A stretch of DNA of 64,000 bases from assembly GCF_905163445.1 (NCBI RefSeq), contig NC_053201.1, positions 13,030,001 to 13,094,000 on the forward strand, read 5' to 3'. A program made the translations under genes and the position numbers. Under the pieces are notes generated by a model, which was not told the origin of the DNA, did no database searches, and saw nothing but the letters and a program-made list of their open reading frames with translations. This DNA comes from Pararge aegeria. Its lineage: Eukaryota; Arthropoda; Insecta; Lepidoptera; Nymphalidae. Shown piece after piece: positions 31,501 to 42,854 of this stretch. Each line of letters opens with the position of its first letter. Positions within the stretch are counted from its first letter, which is position 1.

Positions 31501-34500
31501 ATAATAATTCATATTAGGTAACAGTAAGAATTTTCAGTGGGTAGGAGCTCGACTTCACTTTCGGGGCAACGTGTTCGAATCCCGGCACGCACATCAATTT
31601 TTTTAAGTTATATGCGTTTTAAGTAATTAAAATATGACTTGCTTCAACGGTGAAGGAAAACATCGTGAGGAAACCTGCCTAAGAGTTCTCCATAAAGTTC
31701 TCAAAGGTGTGTGGAGTCCACCAATCCGCACTGGGCAAGCATGGTGGACTACGACCTTTACCCCTTTTCATTGTGGAAGGAAACCCGTGCCCTATAGTGG
31801 GCCGGTAAATGGGTTGACCAGTGGCGTTCACTGGGTTTCTTACTAGGGTATGCATACAGCAGAAAAATTGCTTAAAATGGCCAAAATCCTCCTCCTATAC
31901 CACCTATATATCAATTTTAGGGTATGCACTGCTTTTGTGCATATATGAAGTGCACGCCACTGGGGTTGACATGATGATGATGATAAAGAGATTTAATTTT
32001 TTTTACAGTATAACTTCGAAACCACGAAAACCTATTTCTACCAAATCGGCGTTGTGTCGTTCGGCAAGAAGTGTGCAGAGCCCGGCTTCCCAGGGGTCTA
32101 CTCGAGGGTCACTAGCTTCGTGCCCTGGCTGCAGAAGAACGTGCTCGGAGTTTAGACAGGACAAACAGGCACAAAAAATACTAGAACTCCAATAAAATTA
32201 TACTTAAGGTGGCATTTCGCTAGCCCGAAAGGATAAGGCAAGTCAACGCAACGCTTTGGACAGGAGAGCATATATAACATCCTTTTATACTCACCCTAAA
32301 AATATATGCAATAGGCACTGTTATCCTCTCAGGAGGAAAGGATTCAAAACTTTGCGACGTGCCTTAAATACGGGTAGCTGGGCGCACATCCCTTGCAATA
32401 CTGTGTTATTAATAATATAGGTTTCTTGACCTACAGAATTGGGCATCTTACGTTATTTAGATTAAATTTGTCTTCAAGATGAGTGCGGCTGCTAATAGTT
32501 ATTACTTCTTATGGACTGCTGGCTTTATACGGTTACTCGTATCTAAGCTCAAACGTGAAGGGAATATTTATTGTGTTTTATAAGTAAACTATATTTTTAA
32601 ACGAGTGTACCCCCTGGATGGCGATAACTGATTATAATGTCTAAATACTTTGTGGGTAAACCTTGTTTTTATTTATATAAATAAATCAATAAAAATAAAT
32701 ATACTCCCTAACAGGTTAGCCCGCTAACATATTAGACTGCATCATCACTCACCCAAGGTGAGATTGCAGACTAACGATGTGAGGCATTACGTAACGCTAA
32801 TATGTTATTTAATGTTCGATTTTTACATAGGAAACCCCTTTGTCGGCTCCGCGGAGGTGCTGCGTCACGCGAATATAATGTGCCGAAACGAAGGCCTTTT
32901 TTGCCTTTTTTACTTTTATTTTGTCGGTCAAGTTTTTTTTTAAGAAAATTGTAACAAGCAAACGAAAAACACAGCCATAGAACCCCTTACCCGGAATACT
33001 TTAACGCCTAATAGTATTAAATTACGCCTTCCTTTAAGTACCATAGTTTGTTATTTGTCATTCGGCTTAGTCAAATGCCACCTTAACTAGTGATATTGAA
33101 AACTCATTAGCTGTAAGATTAGATAATTATGAGGATGACAATAATTTTATAAGAATGACGTAGGTGCTTAGTTATAGACAACCTACAATAATAGAATAGT
33201 TTTAGTATGACGATCAGGGGGTAACTGCCATCGTAAACAGCAGTATTGTTTTAATATTGTTGACGTTTTTGTTTCCGAATATTTATATATACTACTAGCT
33301 GTTGCCCGCGACTTCGTCTGCGTTTGATTTTGTTTTTAAAGTATTCAGTATCGCTAAGCCTTAAATGAGTATAGTAGTATATATATCTATATATATATAT
33401 ATATAACATGTGACTGTCAATTAATTATAGACAAATAATTTGCAATAAAATAAAATTGCGACTATAATTAAAGATCTAAGCTATCCTATCTCTTAAGTTG
33501 GACCAGACTGCTCACGGTGTGCCAATTTTATTTAAAATCGGTTAAGTAGTTTAGGAGTCCATCGCGGACAAACATCGTGACAGGAGATTTATATATATTA
33601 AGATATATTTTAGGTTATTCAAGATGTTTAATAGATAACTGACATTTTAAAATAATACTGATTTAAATAAGCGATTAGCGATGTTCCCACCATTGGAACG
33701 TCATGGACCACCATGGAATCATTAATATCAGCATTTTTTTATAGCATAGTTACCTATATCACATATTCCTTAAAGAAGGAGGTCTTTCCAATTCTTGTTC
33801 GCAATAGTAACACTCCTATTGTAGTTATCCCCCCAATGTTTGACAGTTCAAAAGGCATTTTTAGAGCCACTCCTATGATATGTGCACACTAAACTTACTT
33901 TGCTAGACGAGCAACCGGGTTTTTGATTATCAAACGCCCAACTTCCATATTTATTTTCTATTTTATTTGTATCAGTTTTGATTTATGATTGCAGTGCATT
34001 TATTTATCTCAATGTACTTAGTTTTTCAGTATTTCAAAATACCTTATTTTCAATTAAAAAGGTTAAAGATACCCAAAAAATACGTTTTATATTTTAACGC
34101 CATCTAGCGCATATTTTTAGCATTAGGTACTAACGGAATAGTTCTTATATACCTACCGTTGCATAGTTTGATTTTAAGTTAAACATAGATTAATAGTAAT
34201 GTTAAATGTAGTCTTATTTGTTATTATTTTTAAAAAAATTCATGCTCCCGTAAAACTTGCTGAAATAGACTTCGACTTACTTTATAATTGAACTCGACGA
34301 TATATTTTGTGTTGCTTGTGTTAAGTTGGTGTGTACGAATCTTAAAACTATGGTGTGTTATCCGTAAAATCATGAGTTTATTTAAAAAAAAAATTGTATC
34401 TATGGTCAATCCTATGCATGACAGTACGTAAACGATTGCTTGTATTTACAAACGAAGTAAATATTACTAAAGTCTATGGTGTAAGTATTAAATGAAATTC

Positions 34501-36356
34501 ATTTGAAATAAGAAATTTTTACTACTGAAATATTTTTACTGTTATTTTATATTTTTTTATAATTATTGTTTTTTAAAATTATATTTTGACGATGGATTTG
34601 TTTTGCAATCTCTTATTACTAAGTAGATAGTCTATTTTCAGTCTTCTATAAAATTACAGTCCACACCCGTTTACTACTAAACGTTGTAAAGTGGTTTTAG
34701 GGTTGCACAGATTACAATGTTTTGTCTTCTTCTTTCGAATGTCAAATAACTGTAAGCAGATAGAGAGAAAACATTGTATAACTAATTACCTCAATAATTA
34801 CACAACTTTTATTAGTAAGGCTCTAAATATATATATAGAATCCTCTTTCAATCCAGTCATTTTAAATTTTTCGTCTAATAAGTTGTCTTTCCAAATGTAC
34901 CTATCTATGTTTCAAAAATATCTAGTTACATGTTTTACTTTCTTTCGCATAAATGTTTATCATAAGGTAATACAAATTGATGTCATGTTAATAATATAAA
35001 AAAAAATATATTTATGGGACATAATGCATACAACAAAACACTGGATGTTAAAATCATTTGTAAAGTAACTGCAGGAGAAGTAATAAAAATAAATACCATA
35101 TTGTATTTAAGAGTTCGCCTGATATGATAGCAAAAATAATTGTAATTATAAAGGAATAAGTAGAATTTTAATTTCACAAATGTCAAAGATGAATGGCTTT
35201 GCAATAAAAGGAATGTTATGTGCAGGTGCATGCATGCGAATAAGCACTGCCTACCTGTGAGATATTTTAGAACCTTTTGTACTTAACAGTGCAGGAAACT
35301 ATTGTGTATTGTATGCTAATTTTCATTTTTTTAACTATTCTGTAGTCAATGGTATACTCTAGAAAATGATCTATTTAGACTTTCTTTATAAAAAAATAAA
35401 ATGGGTATGTACACAGAATTAAGACCATACAGAATCCGTGTACCGTGTACATGACTAATATTGAAGCATAATAAACCACTCCACTTTATTAGTGTTTCTC
35501 GAACAGGTGGATATTCACTTCATTCATTTAGCAGTTGATAGTAATTATTTTAGTTCTAATGTTCTAAACGTTTACCATAAAAAGAGGAAAAAGGGGAAAA
35601 ATCTGTGAAGTAGCGTACATTCCACGGATGTGAAGTGTGACGTGATCGGGACGCCTTCTTTGTTTTTGGGCACAATGCACTTGCATGCAATAATGGCTGA
35701 ATGAGGATTCCGTATGTTCTTATTTCTGTGGGTATGTATGTATTATTAATTAAATTAAACGACAAGCCACAAATTTTAACTATTGTAATTTTATGTTTAT
35801 TATTTAATTTATAAACCAGTGATTTCATATTTTCATAATAAAATAATTATTACCTATTATTTTTTTTCGAAAATTTTCTCATGTTTTATTTTCTCCTTTT
35901 ATATGTAAGTTTTTTCAGTTCATCAAGTTCCCCTGCACGAACCCAAAACTTTTCAGGGTTATACGTTTTTAATTTATGTAATTAGAATACCACTTTCTTT
36001 GAGATGTTTCTCAATATGTTCAAAGTTTCTATAAAACGTAGGCTTACAGAAAAATCCTATTATTATGTTAAGCATTACTGAAACGAGAAATAAGCTTAGG
36101 TGTGAATTGTTCTCACTCCATAGCTTAATATAAATTTACTGTGAGATGGTTATAACAAAAAAAATACCCGGCTTAGTTTGTTGGCGCTTCTTAGAGCAGG
36201 GCGCGTTTGGAACCCTCGTAGCTTTAAGTTTAAGTTGGCGAACGTAGCTATCACCATCCCCTCACGATTATGTAAACATATATGTGTTAACGCTTCTTAA
36301 AGTGCCTGTGATAGTTATGTACGGGAGCTATGGTGATACGCTCGACCGTAACAATA
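28514..36356 (+). repeat. Second copy of the 7.84-kb tandem duplication
   Basis: Same content and order as 20668-28510. Includes SINE A at 28876-29094, the split SINE B at 31526-31986, the MITE at 31819-31962 and the piggyBac-like element at 32204-33086. Confidence 0.95.
28656..32155 (+). pseudogene. Duplicated 3' half of the clip protease
   Basis: Exons 28656-28819, 29914-30015, 30555-30739 and 32009-32155 repeat the last four protease exons with intact splice sites and frame, and AATAAA at 32191-32196. The copy has Asp102 and Ser195 but no signal peptide, clip domain, activation site or His57, so alone it cannot make an active S1 enzyme. No promoter was recognised. It could be an inert partial copy, alternative terminal exons that splice from the first gene and give the same protein, or an assembly error. 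No disabling change was seen within the exons. Confidence 0.85.
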
Positions 36357-36700
36357 GGAAGATCTTCTTCCGAGCGGGTGATCGTGCTCGGGGACCGAAG
36401 TCCGAACATTCATTCATTTTTTTTCATTTTTCGAATGGACACTTGCCGATAACCACCTGAGGGGTTGCTACGGCGTTACCGGCGGAGTGGGGCGAGCGCG
36501 AAAGCTCGCCATGAGAGGAGCCCTAGGGCTCGACGACATCGGGGGGCCGAACATTCATTTCGATTTTCGGATGGACACTTGCCGCTAACCACCTGAGGGG
36601 TTGCTACGGCATCACCGGGGGAGTGGGGCGAGCGCAAAAGCTCGTCATGAGAAGAGCCCCAGGGCTCGACGACAATCCGAACATTCATCTTTGGAAGTTG
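36357..36700 (+). repeat. GC-rich tandem repeat, two units
   Basis: Units starting CCGAACATTCAT at 36402 (145 bp) and 36547 (129 bp) share GACACTTGCCG, TAACCACCTGAGGGGTTGCT and AGTGGGGCGAGCGC. A third copy lies at about 48470-48590 in an OATP intron. The family is not recognised. Confidence 0.65.
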
Positions 36701-37475
36701 TATATACAGACATTCTTTGTGAACACTTCGCTAGCGCGATGCAGGATTTTTGTGGCGCCATCTAGTTATGTATGGTGGAGACCGCTACAGTTACATGAAA
36801 AAAGAATTGTTTTGACGTGACAACGTCTTATAATTCGATGGAGCCGGCTGCACGCACGAAAAAACATGACGTATGCGGCGTTACCTCGCTCTGAGGCGTT
36901 CCATTCAAGGCTTGAAGTGCAAGCGAGAGCGCGGAACGAGCGACAAAGAGGTACAGTCGGCCTCCGCGTTCGACTTCCGTCTCTCTCCTACTTGAGTGAG
37001 CGATGCGTCCACGTGGACAGCTTCTATACAATAATAGATTTACATGTTTTCAGCAAGGATGAAGTGCAGTGAAAAGTGAATGTGGTGTCAATTGTTTATA
37101 GCAACGATAATATCTATCAAACAAATAAAATTAAAATTAACTTTTGAAAAATGCAACCATTCCATCAGTATTTTCTTACGACGTAGTCACGTTCAACTAT
37201 CGACAGTAAGCCGACTTTACAGACAACCATTTCTTTTGGATTTAAATTTGACGGTCAAGGAAAACATGGTGAGGAAGCCTGTATGCCTGAGGCCCGGACA
37301 AATAGTCTTTGCTAAACTATGTCTTAAGCCATGAAGGGCTTCGTAAATGTTAGGGCTAAGCATTGCATTCCCTTGAATATACACTTGTTGTTAATGCATC
37401 CGTGAAATTAAAGGAAAGTACTTGGCTTGAACTAATACTATGGTAAGGAACGGTTATTTAAGTATGAGCTCACTA
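36701..37475. other. GC-rich block of unknown nature
   Basis: 36830-37020 is much richer in G and C than its surroundings, with short frames on both strands and no known domain. It may be a transposon fragment or a promoter. From about 37075 it is AT-rich again. Confidence 0.35.
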
Positions 37476-37479
37476 TGAA

Positions 37480-37790
37480 GTAGCCGACCCACGGGGTAAC
37501 CCTGGACGCCTCGATTTGGAGGCTAGCGAGATCCGAAGCACAGGGACCGCAGGTAGTAGGGGGCCAAGCTAGTAGGTTCGTCACCTATGAACGGCTACCC
37601 CGCCAACTAGTGAAAAATCCTGGGATGGCTTCCATCGCGCTGTTTGACGACCAGAGAGGCCGGACCCGATGGTGATTCCCAAGGGAGTTCGAGCGTCCCC
37701 GCAGTCTCCAGTCGAGTGTTCCTTTAATATGGTTTTTCGTGGATTGAGGAATCGTAAAACTGCCGTCCCCTTTCCTATTCACCCTTATAT
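37480..37790. repeat. GC-rich unidentified repeat-like block
   Basis: Composition unlike its flanks, with sharp edges. Carries GTAGCCGACCCACGGGGTAA and a cluster of short GC-rich motifs. Probably a transposon piece, family unknown. Confidence 0.35.
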
Positions 37791-38640
37791 GTCAAAGTAG
37801 TTCTTTGCGGAGTACCGGAGAGTAATACTTTTGATCAACGCAAAGCAATGGTTTATCTGGGCCTGAGAGTTAATAGAGGCGTGCTACCACGCCGGCTGAC
37901 TACGGCCTAAACTTTTATCATTTCGAAAGCAGACTTACCCTGTAGTGAGCAGGTAACGTAATGATGATATTATAGACCTCGTGATCCGTAATCGAACTTG
38001 CTTATTACTGGATAGTTGATTACATAGTTAATAACGTTTATTATTAAGGTATAGATAAATGGCAAACTTAGCAACATGATTCCTTATCGTAATTATTTTA
38101 TTTAAGATTAAATAAATATACGACCGTGGATCACATGTTTGTTAATAGCTTCAGATTACCCCTGAATTATAAATACCCCACAAGAAGTTGTGGCTGACAA
38201 TTGCGGTCAACATCAGAAAGGAAAACAAACGCTTCGTACTTGTTAATGTTATTTCAACAACGTAACGGTGAAGATTCGCAGGCCTCGCAGTTCGATTGTA
38301 GAAAGGAGATGGTTTAACCAATCATAGCTCCAATCAAATAATAGAATCGTATTCTGCTTTATTATATCTTTTTACCCACGAGAAACGTAGTTAGTGTATG
38401 TTTGACTGGTGGGGGTCACCAAAACCGACTAAGACGTCTGGCTAAGTGATTTAGCGTTCCGGTAGGATGTCGCTATGTCGATGTGCTCCTGAACATTCTC
38501 CGAAATTAATCTTGTAGAATACCGCTAGACTATGCAAACAAGAGTTTCGGGGCAAAATTTAACTTGGTATCCTGTTATACTAATTAGTTCATCATTATCT
38601 AATCATTACAGCCCACTATGAGAGGAAGACTGAAAAGAGG
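37791..38640. other. Spacer, nothing firmly recognised
   Basis: Faint SINE-like pieces near 37860-37970 and 38400-38480. No exon. Confidence 0.3.
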
Positions 38641-38784
38641 TCACAGATATATATATAAATGTTATGTTGGTTTGTGTACGCTTCAAAAACTCAAAAAGTT
38701 CTGTACCGATCGAGCTGATATTTTAGCATGATATATACTTAATACGCATCAAGGATTGTTTTTAGTTTATTGTTTTTATAATAG

Positions 38785-38833
38785 ATTGTGATTGAATTGT
38801 TGAGAAGCATATTCTCAACAATTCAATCACAAT
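38785..38833. repeat. Perfect palindrome, 22-base arms, 5-base loop
   Basis: Left arm begins ATTGTGATTGAATTG, loop GCATA, right arm is its exact reverse complement. Inside an RTE-like fragment (about 38640-38880). Confidence 0.9.
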
Positions 38834-38879
38834 ATGCTACAGCAAAGCGTGGAAGGGTACAGCTAGTTACCTATAATAG

Positions 38880-39727
38880 GCAAATGCCAACTGTGCCTAT
38901 CACACAATATTTCTTTTCCCGAACCTGGGCCGTAAATGGTTGAGGAGTTTTCCTGGTCATCGTCATTGTGACGAGCGTAAATTGCTTAAGAACCATATAC
39001 CATAATTGAATCACAACCCTTGTCATACTTTTTATTGTGTAGTTGCGGTAGAGTTCCAAATGGTGCTTTTCCAAAGCAAACGCTCAAGTTATTTTGAGAT
39101 ATACCCAAATCGCTATACGTATCCCTATAATCTTTGAATAGCTCCCTCGATTTGTCCAAGATTTCTACAACATATCTTATCCTGATGAAAATGGGACCAC
39201 ATGGGAAGTATACTGTTTCAAAAAAAAGGATTCGAGTTCGAGGAATTTTTTAATACAATTGAATTGAGAACCTCTCCTTTTTGTAAATCGGTTAAAAATT
39301 GAAAATTTACTTTTATGCGAATGTATATTCACAAAAATAATACAAAACAGAAATTTCCTATCGCTAAACATCCGTATTGGGATCAAAGATAGATAAGAAA
39401 ATATAATGGCTGAATCGATAAGAATTGTTCAACTCAGTCAGAATATTTCGGCACACCGATAACAGGTGTTGCGAATAGAAAATATTATTTTCTTTTATTA
39501 CGCAAAATATAATAGTAAATCTTTACTAATACAAAAGATCATAATTCATAATATGAGAGTTTTTTATGTTATTAAATAAAATCAATGAAATACAATAGTA
39601 AATGTGCTGTGATGTGTTGATAACTAATCATTTATAAGTGTTTGAATTTCGAGTTTTCATAAGACATTTACGGATTTTCACAATGGGTATATAATGTTAT
39701 AATAATGTTTTTGAGAAAAACTGTTTT
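38880..39727. other. Spacer, nothing recognised
   Basis: AT-rich, no assigned repeat or exon. Confidence 0.3.
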
Positions 39728-40010
39728 TAGGAGTAGTAGAACTTTTTGTGACAGAGCCAGCCATGCTTATTTCTGCCGCAAAGCAGCATAGATGCTGTGT
39801 TCCGGTCTGAAGGGCGTGGTTGCCAGTGTAATTCCTGCAATTACACCGGCAACCACGCCCTTCAGACCGGACACACACACATGAGATTTAATTAACACCT
39901 ACGTCTCAAATTGATGGACTCTGGGCGGCATGTTGCAGGACGTGCTCATTGCATTCCCTGTGAAGTGTTGCTCTGTTTATAGGCTATGGTTTTCCACTCT
40001 CCATCAGATG
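39728..40010. repeat. Dispersed repeat family D with a long palindrome
   Basis: The palindrome at 39802-39870 has 32-base arms, one mismatch and the loop CCTGC. Related pieces lie at 41285-41400, 41570-41770 and 44555-44610, sharing GGTCTGAAGG and GCGTGGTTGCC, CCATGCTTATTTCTGC-like and GTTGCAGGACG-like blocks. Possibly a foldback DNA element. Confidence 0.55.
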
Positions 40011-40980
40011 AAAATAAAAAACAGAATTACTACTAGGTACTACTACTAGTAGTTTGACTTAATCTGACCTATAATCCAGTACGCTAACGAACGCGCCATC
40101 AGATGTGAACACGTACAGAAAACTTTGTACTCTTTAAACATACAACACACAAATACGTAAATAAAGTGCGCAGATTTGGAGAGGAGATGCCTCCTATTTA
40201 GTCAAAATTACTACTACTCTTTAGTTTGTTACTTTAGTTTACGTAACTTAAGTTATAACGTTTTGTTTTTAAAAAAGAGATTGGAGAAAAAATATACATG
40301 CGCTGACAAAAAAATGTTTTATTTTTACATATTCACAATAAAAAAACTAAACTTTCCCACTTGCACTTGCATAAATTAAAATAATGAATAAAATGAAGTC
40401 ACAAAAAAAAAATATAATTCTCTATAGATAATCTTCCGTATTTAAATTAAAAAGTGAAGAACCCTAAAATTTGTGTCCTCAATAATAGGATATCATGAGC
40501 TAAGCTTGGGTTTCGGGCAATGTTTAGCCCCCAATTTCGCAACAGTTAGGTATGAAGTGGTTTCCAAATTCGAGATTTTTGGTCCCAAATTTTAATGTTG
40601 TCATCATATCTCTGATGTTTCTAAACAATGTACAGATCCTTAATACTTACCTACTAAGGTAACCTTGTACCTTAGGTACTCTTCTGACATTTTGTTTAGT
40701 GATTGATATTTTTATCAATTCGGAAGATCCTGACTTAATTAAGGTCATGATACGATAATGACATTAATTTATTCGCGAAAAGATGAGTGATGGGAGTTAG
40801 ACAAACTAAAACAACTCGTGATCAAAATTATTTCAATTGATTCGATAAAAAAATATCTGTAGATATGTTTTTATATTAATTTTATCTAATTGTAATAACC
40901 CGTACCAAATCATGATGACAAATGAGATTGCCCACTTTCTAAGGAGCTTTTAAAAAAAGTACCGAATCACTATGGCTTAA
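40011..40980. other. AT-rich spacer, nothing recognised
   Basis: No exon or repeat was assigned. Confidence 0.35.
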
Positions 40981-40985
40981 ATCCG

Positions 40986-41240
40986 ACGGCCGCGTGGCGC
41001 AGTGGGCACCCTGCTTTCTGAGTCCAAGGTTGTGGGTTCCATTCCCACAACTGGAAAATGTTTGTGTGATGAACATGAATTGAGTTTTTCAGTGTCTGGG
41101 TGTTTATCTGTATATTATAAGTGTTTATGTGTATTATATTCATAAAAAAAAAAAATTATTCATCAGCTATCTTGGTACCCATAACACAAGCTACGCTTAC
41201 TTTGGGGCTAGATGGCGATGTGTGTATTGTCGTAGAAAAA
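40986..41240 (+). repeat. SINE family A copy, near full length
   Basis: ACGGCCGCGTGGCGCAGTGG, GGTTCCATTCCCACAACTGG, body and A-rich end after ATTGTCGTAG. Confidence 0.75.
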
Positions 41241-41284
41241 AAAAAACTGTATTTCATTTTGAAATACTCGTAACAGAGACATGA

Positions 41285-41770
41285 GGCTAACACCTACGTG
41301 ACAGTCACCTCAGAATGACTGACACAGGTCGATACTTTGCAGGACGGTCCCTCGCATACCCTGCGAAGTATATATAGCTAGCTATCTTTATATGCGATAG
41401 TTTTCTAACTACCATCAATTAATTTCGTGTACAATTGGAAGCCATGTTTGTAAAAATGTTTTATTCATTTAGATTTTATCATACATGTATTCCTTAATAT
41501 TAGTAATCATCAAGTTACTACATGAATATAAAGATGAGCTAGGATTTTTTTTATACTTATAATTGACGGACGGCCATCGGTAATGCGGCCTACTAACTGA
41601 AAATCATCGCTTATAAACAGAGCAACACTACGCAGGGCATGCAAAGAACACTTCCCGCAGTTTCCCTCACGTGTCTGTAAATACAACGTAAAGCGGGCCC
41701 TTCCGACCGGAACACAACAATGGTACTTGGTAGCAGAAATAAGCATGGCGGTAGTAGTTCCCCGAAACAG
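41285..41770. repeat. Family D fragments
   Basis: Diverged copies of the family at 39728-40010 in both orientations, e.g. CCTTCCGACCGGAACACAAC. Confidence 0.4.
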
Positions 41771-41984
41771 CTTTGTCACTGGAAGCTCTACTACGCAGTA
41801 CCTACGGTTAATTTTTCTATGGCACCCGAAATAATTATAATCGTCAATACACAATTCATTACAACTGCTGTCAAGCTTGATAGCAGTTTAATTTTTAAGA
41901 CATTGGGACCGTGGGGACCGGGGCCTAGAGCTATTTTTAAAGAATTATCAAAAAGGGTTGACGTCTGACGGGTCTACCGGTGAT

Positions 41985-42330
41985 CCTAGAGCGGGCAGTT
42001 GTTTTGGCCAAAGAATAAGTTGCCAGCATCTTAGGCACTATGCCTCGCTGCGGTGGTTTTAAAGTCGTTTTAGAGAGGCATACGCCTTTTGCCATTTTCA
42101 GTAATCTCTTGATGCTTTCTCCCTGATATTCGCCTGTCCCCGTTCCCAAGGAGCCAGCGTCAATCTAGCCGGTCTCTTAAACTCATCCCGGCTTATTCCT
42201 TGTGGCCTGGAGACCAGGAATATCTATGGTGGCAAGAGCCCGTTTGATCGTGTCATTTAGAGAATTATGCAGTCAGTGTATTCCAAACTTATCTACCTCC
42301 TTTCCACACAGACATCTATGCTCGTAGCAC
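41985..42330. repeat. Dispersed repeat family M
   Basis: The reverse of GGTTTTAAAGTCGTTTTAGA and TTGCCAGCATCTTAGGCAC resembles 49495-49575. Type unknown. The remainder to 42330 is unassigned. Confidence 0.35.
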
Positions 42331-42683
42331 AGCGGTGTTTCTAACCTGAGACCTAAAGACTCACGAAAACTTTCGTTATCCAAAAAAAGTGCCAAGATTT
42401 TTGGATGGAAGGGCCAAATACCGAGATTATTTTTCACTTAAAGCACGAAGCCTGACTCGATCTTGTTCACTACAAATATTTTGAACCAAATTGGTATGAT
42501 TTGTTTCAATCAATCTATCAATGAATCAATTTTTTATTTTGCTTGAATATGGTACATGCAGCATGTTTACATAGGTGTAAATTAAATTTTATAAGTATCA
42601 CATATCCTGCCAAGATTGGCGTGCAAAAATTTTGTGTTTTATTTAATTTTTTTTTTTAAAAAACGGCTCTTTTAACAATTTAG

Positions 42684-42854
42684 TGAAGGTGATAGCGAAA
42701 GGATGGTTCTTACTCCGCAAGTACATCCTCACGATACCGCGGTTCGACCTGTTCCTGCAGGGGGCGCTGCTCATCGTGGTCTTCCTCGAAAGCTACGTGT
42801 TCTTGCTTCTGAGGAGAAGCGCCGGGACAGGATACCTGCGGACTATCAATGAAG
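42684..42854 (+). CDS. OATP exon 1 found: TM1
   Basis: Acceptor TTTAG ends at 42683, donor GTACAT at 42855. Phase 1 at both ends. Codes KVIAKGWFLLRKYILTIPRF and LFLQGALLIVVFLESYVF. The split first codon is xTG. If the upstream exon ends in A it would be ATG, so this may be the first coding exon. Confidence 0.75.

Noticed and set aside
36476..36688. 70-residue minus-strand frame with internal repetition
   Set aside because: Arises from the GC-rich 129-145 bp tandem repeat. No evidence of coding.
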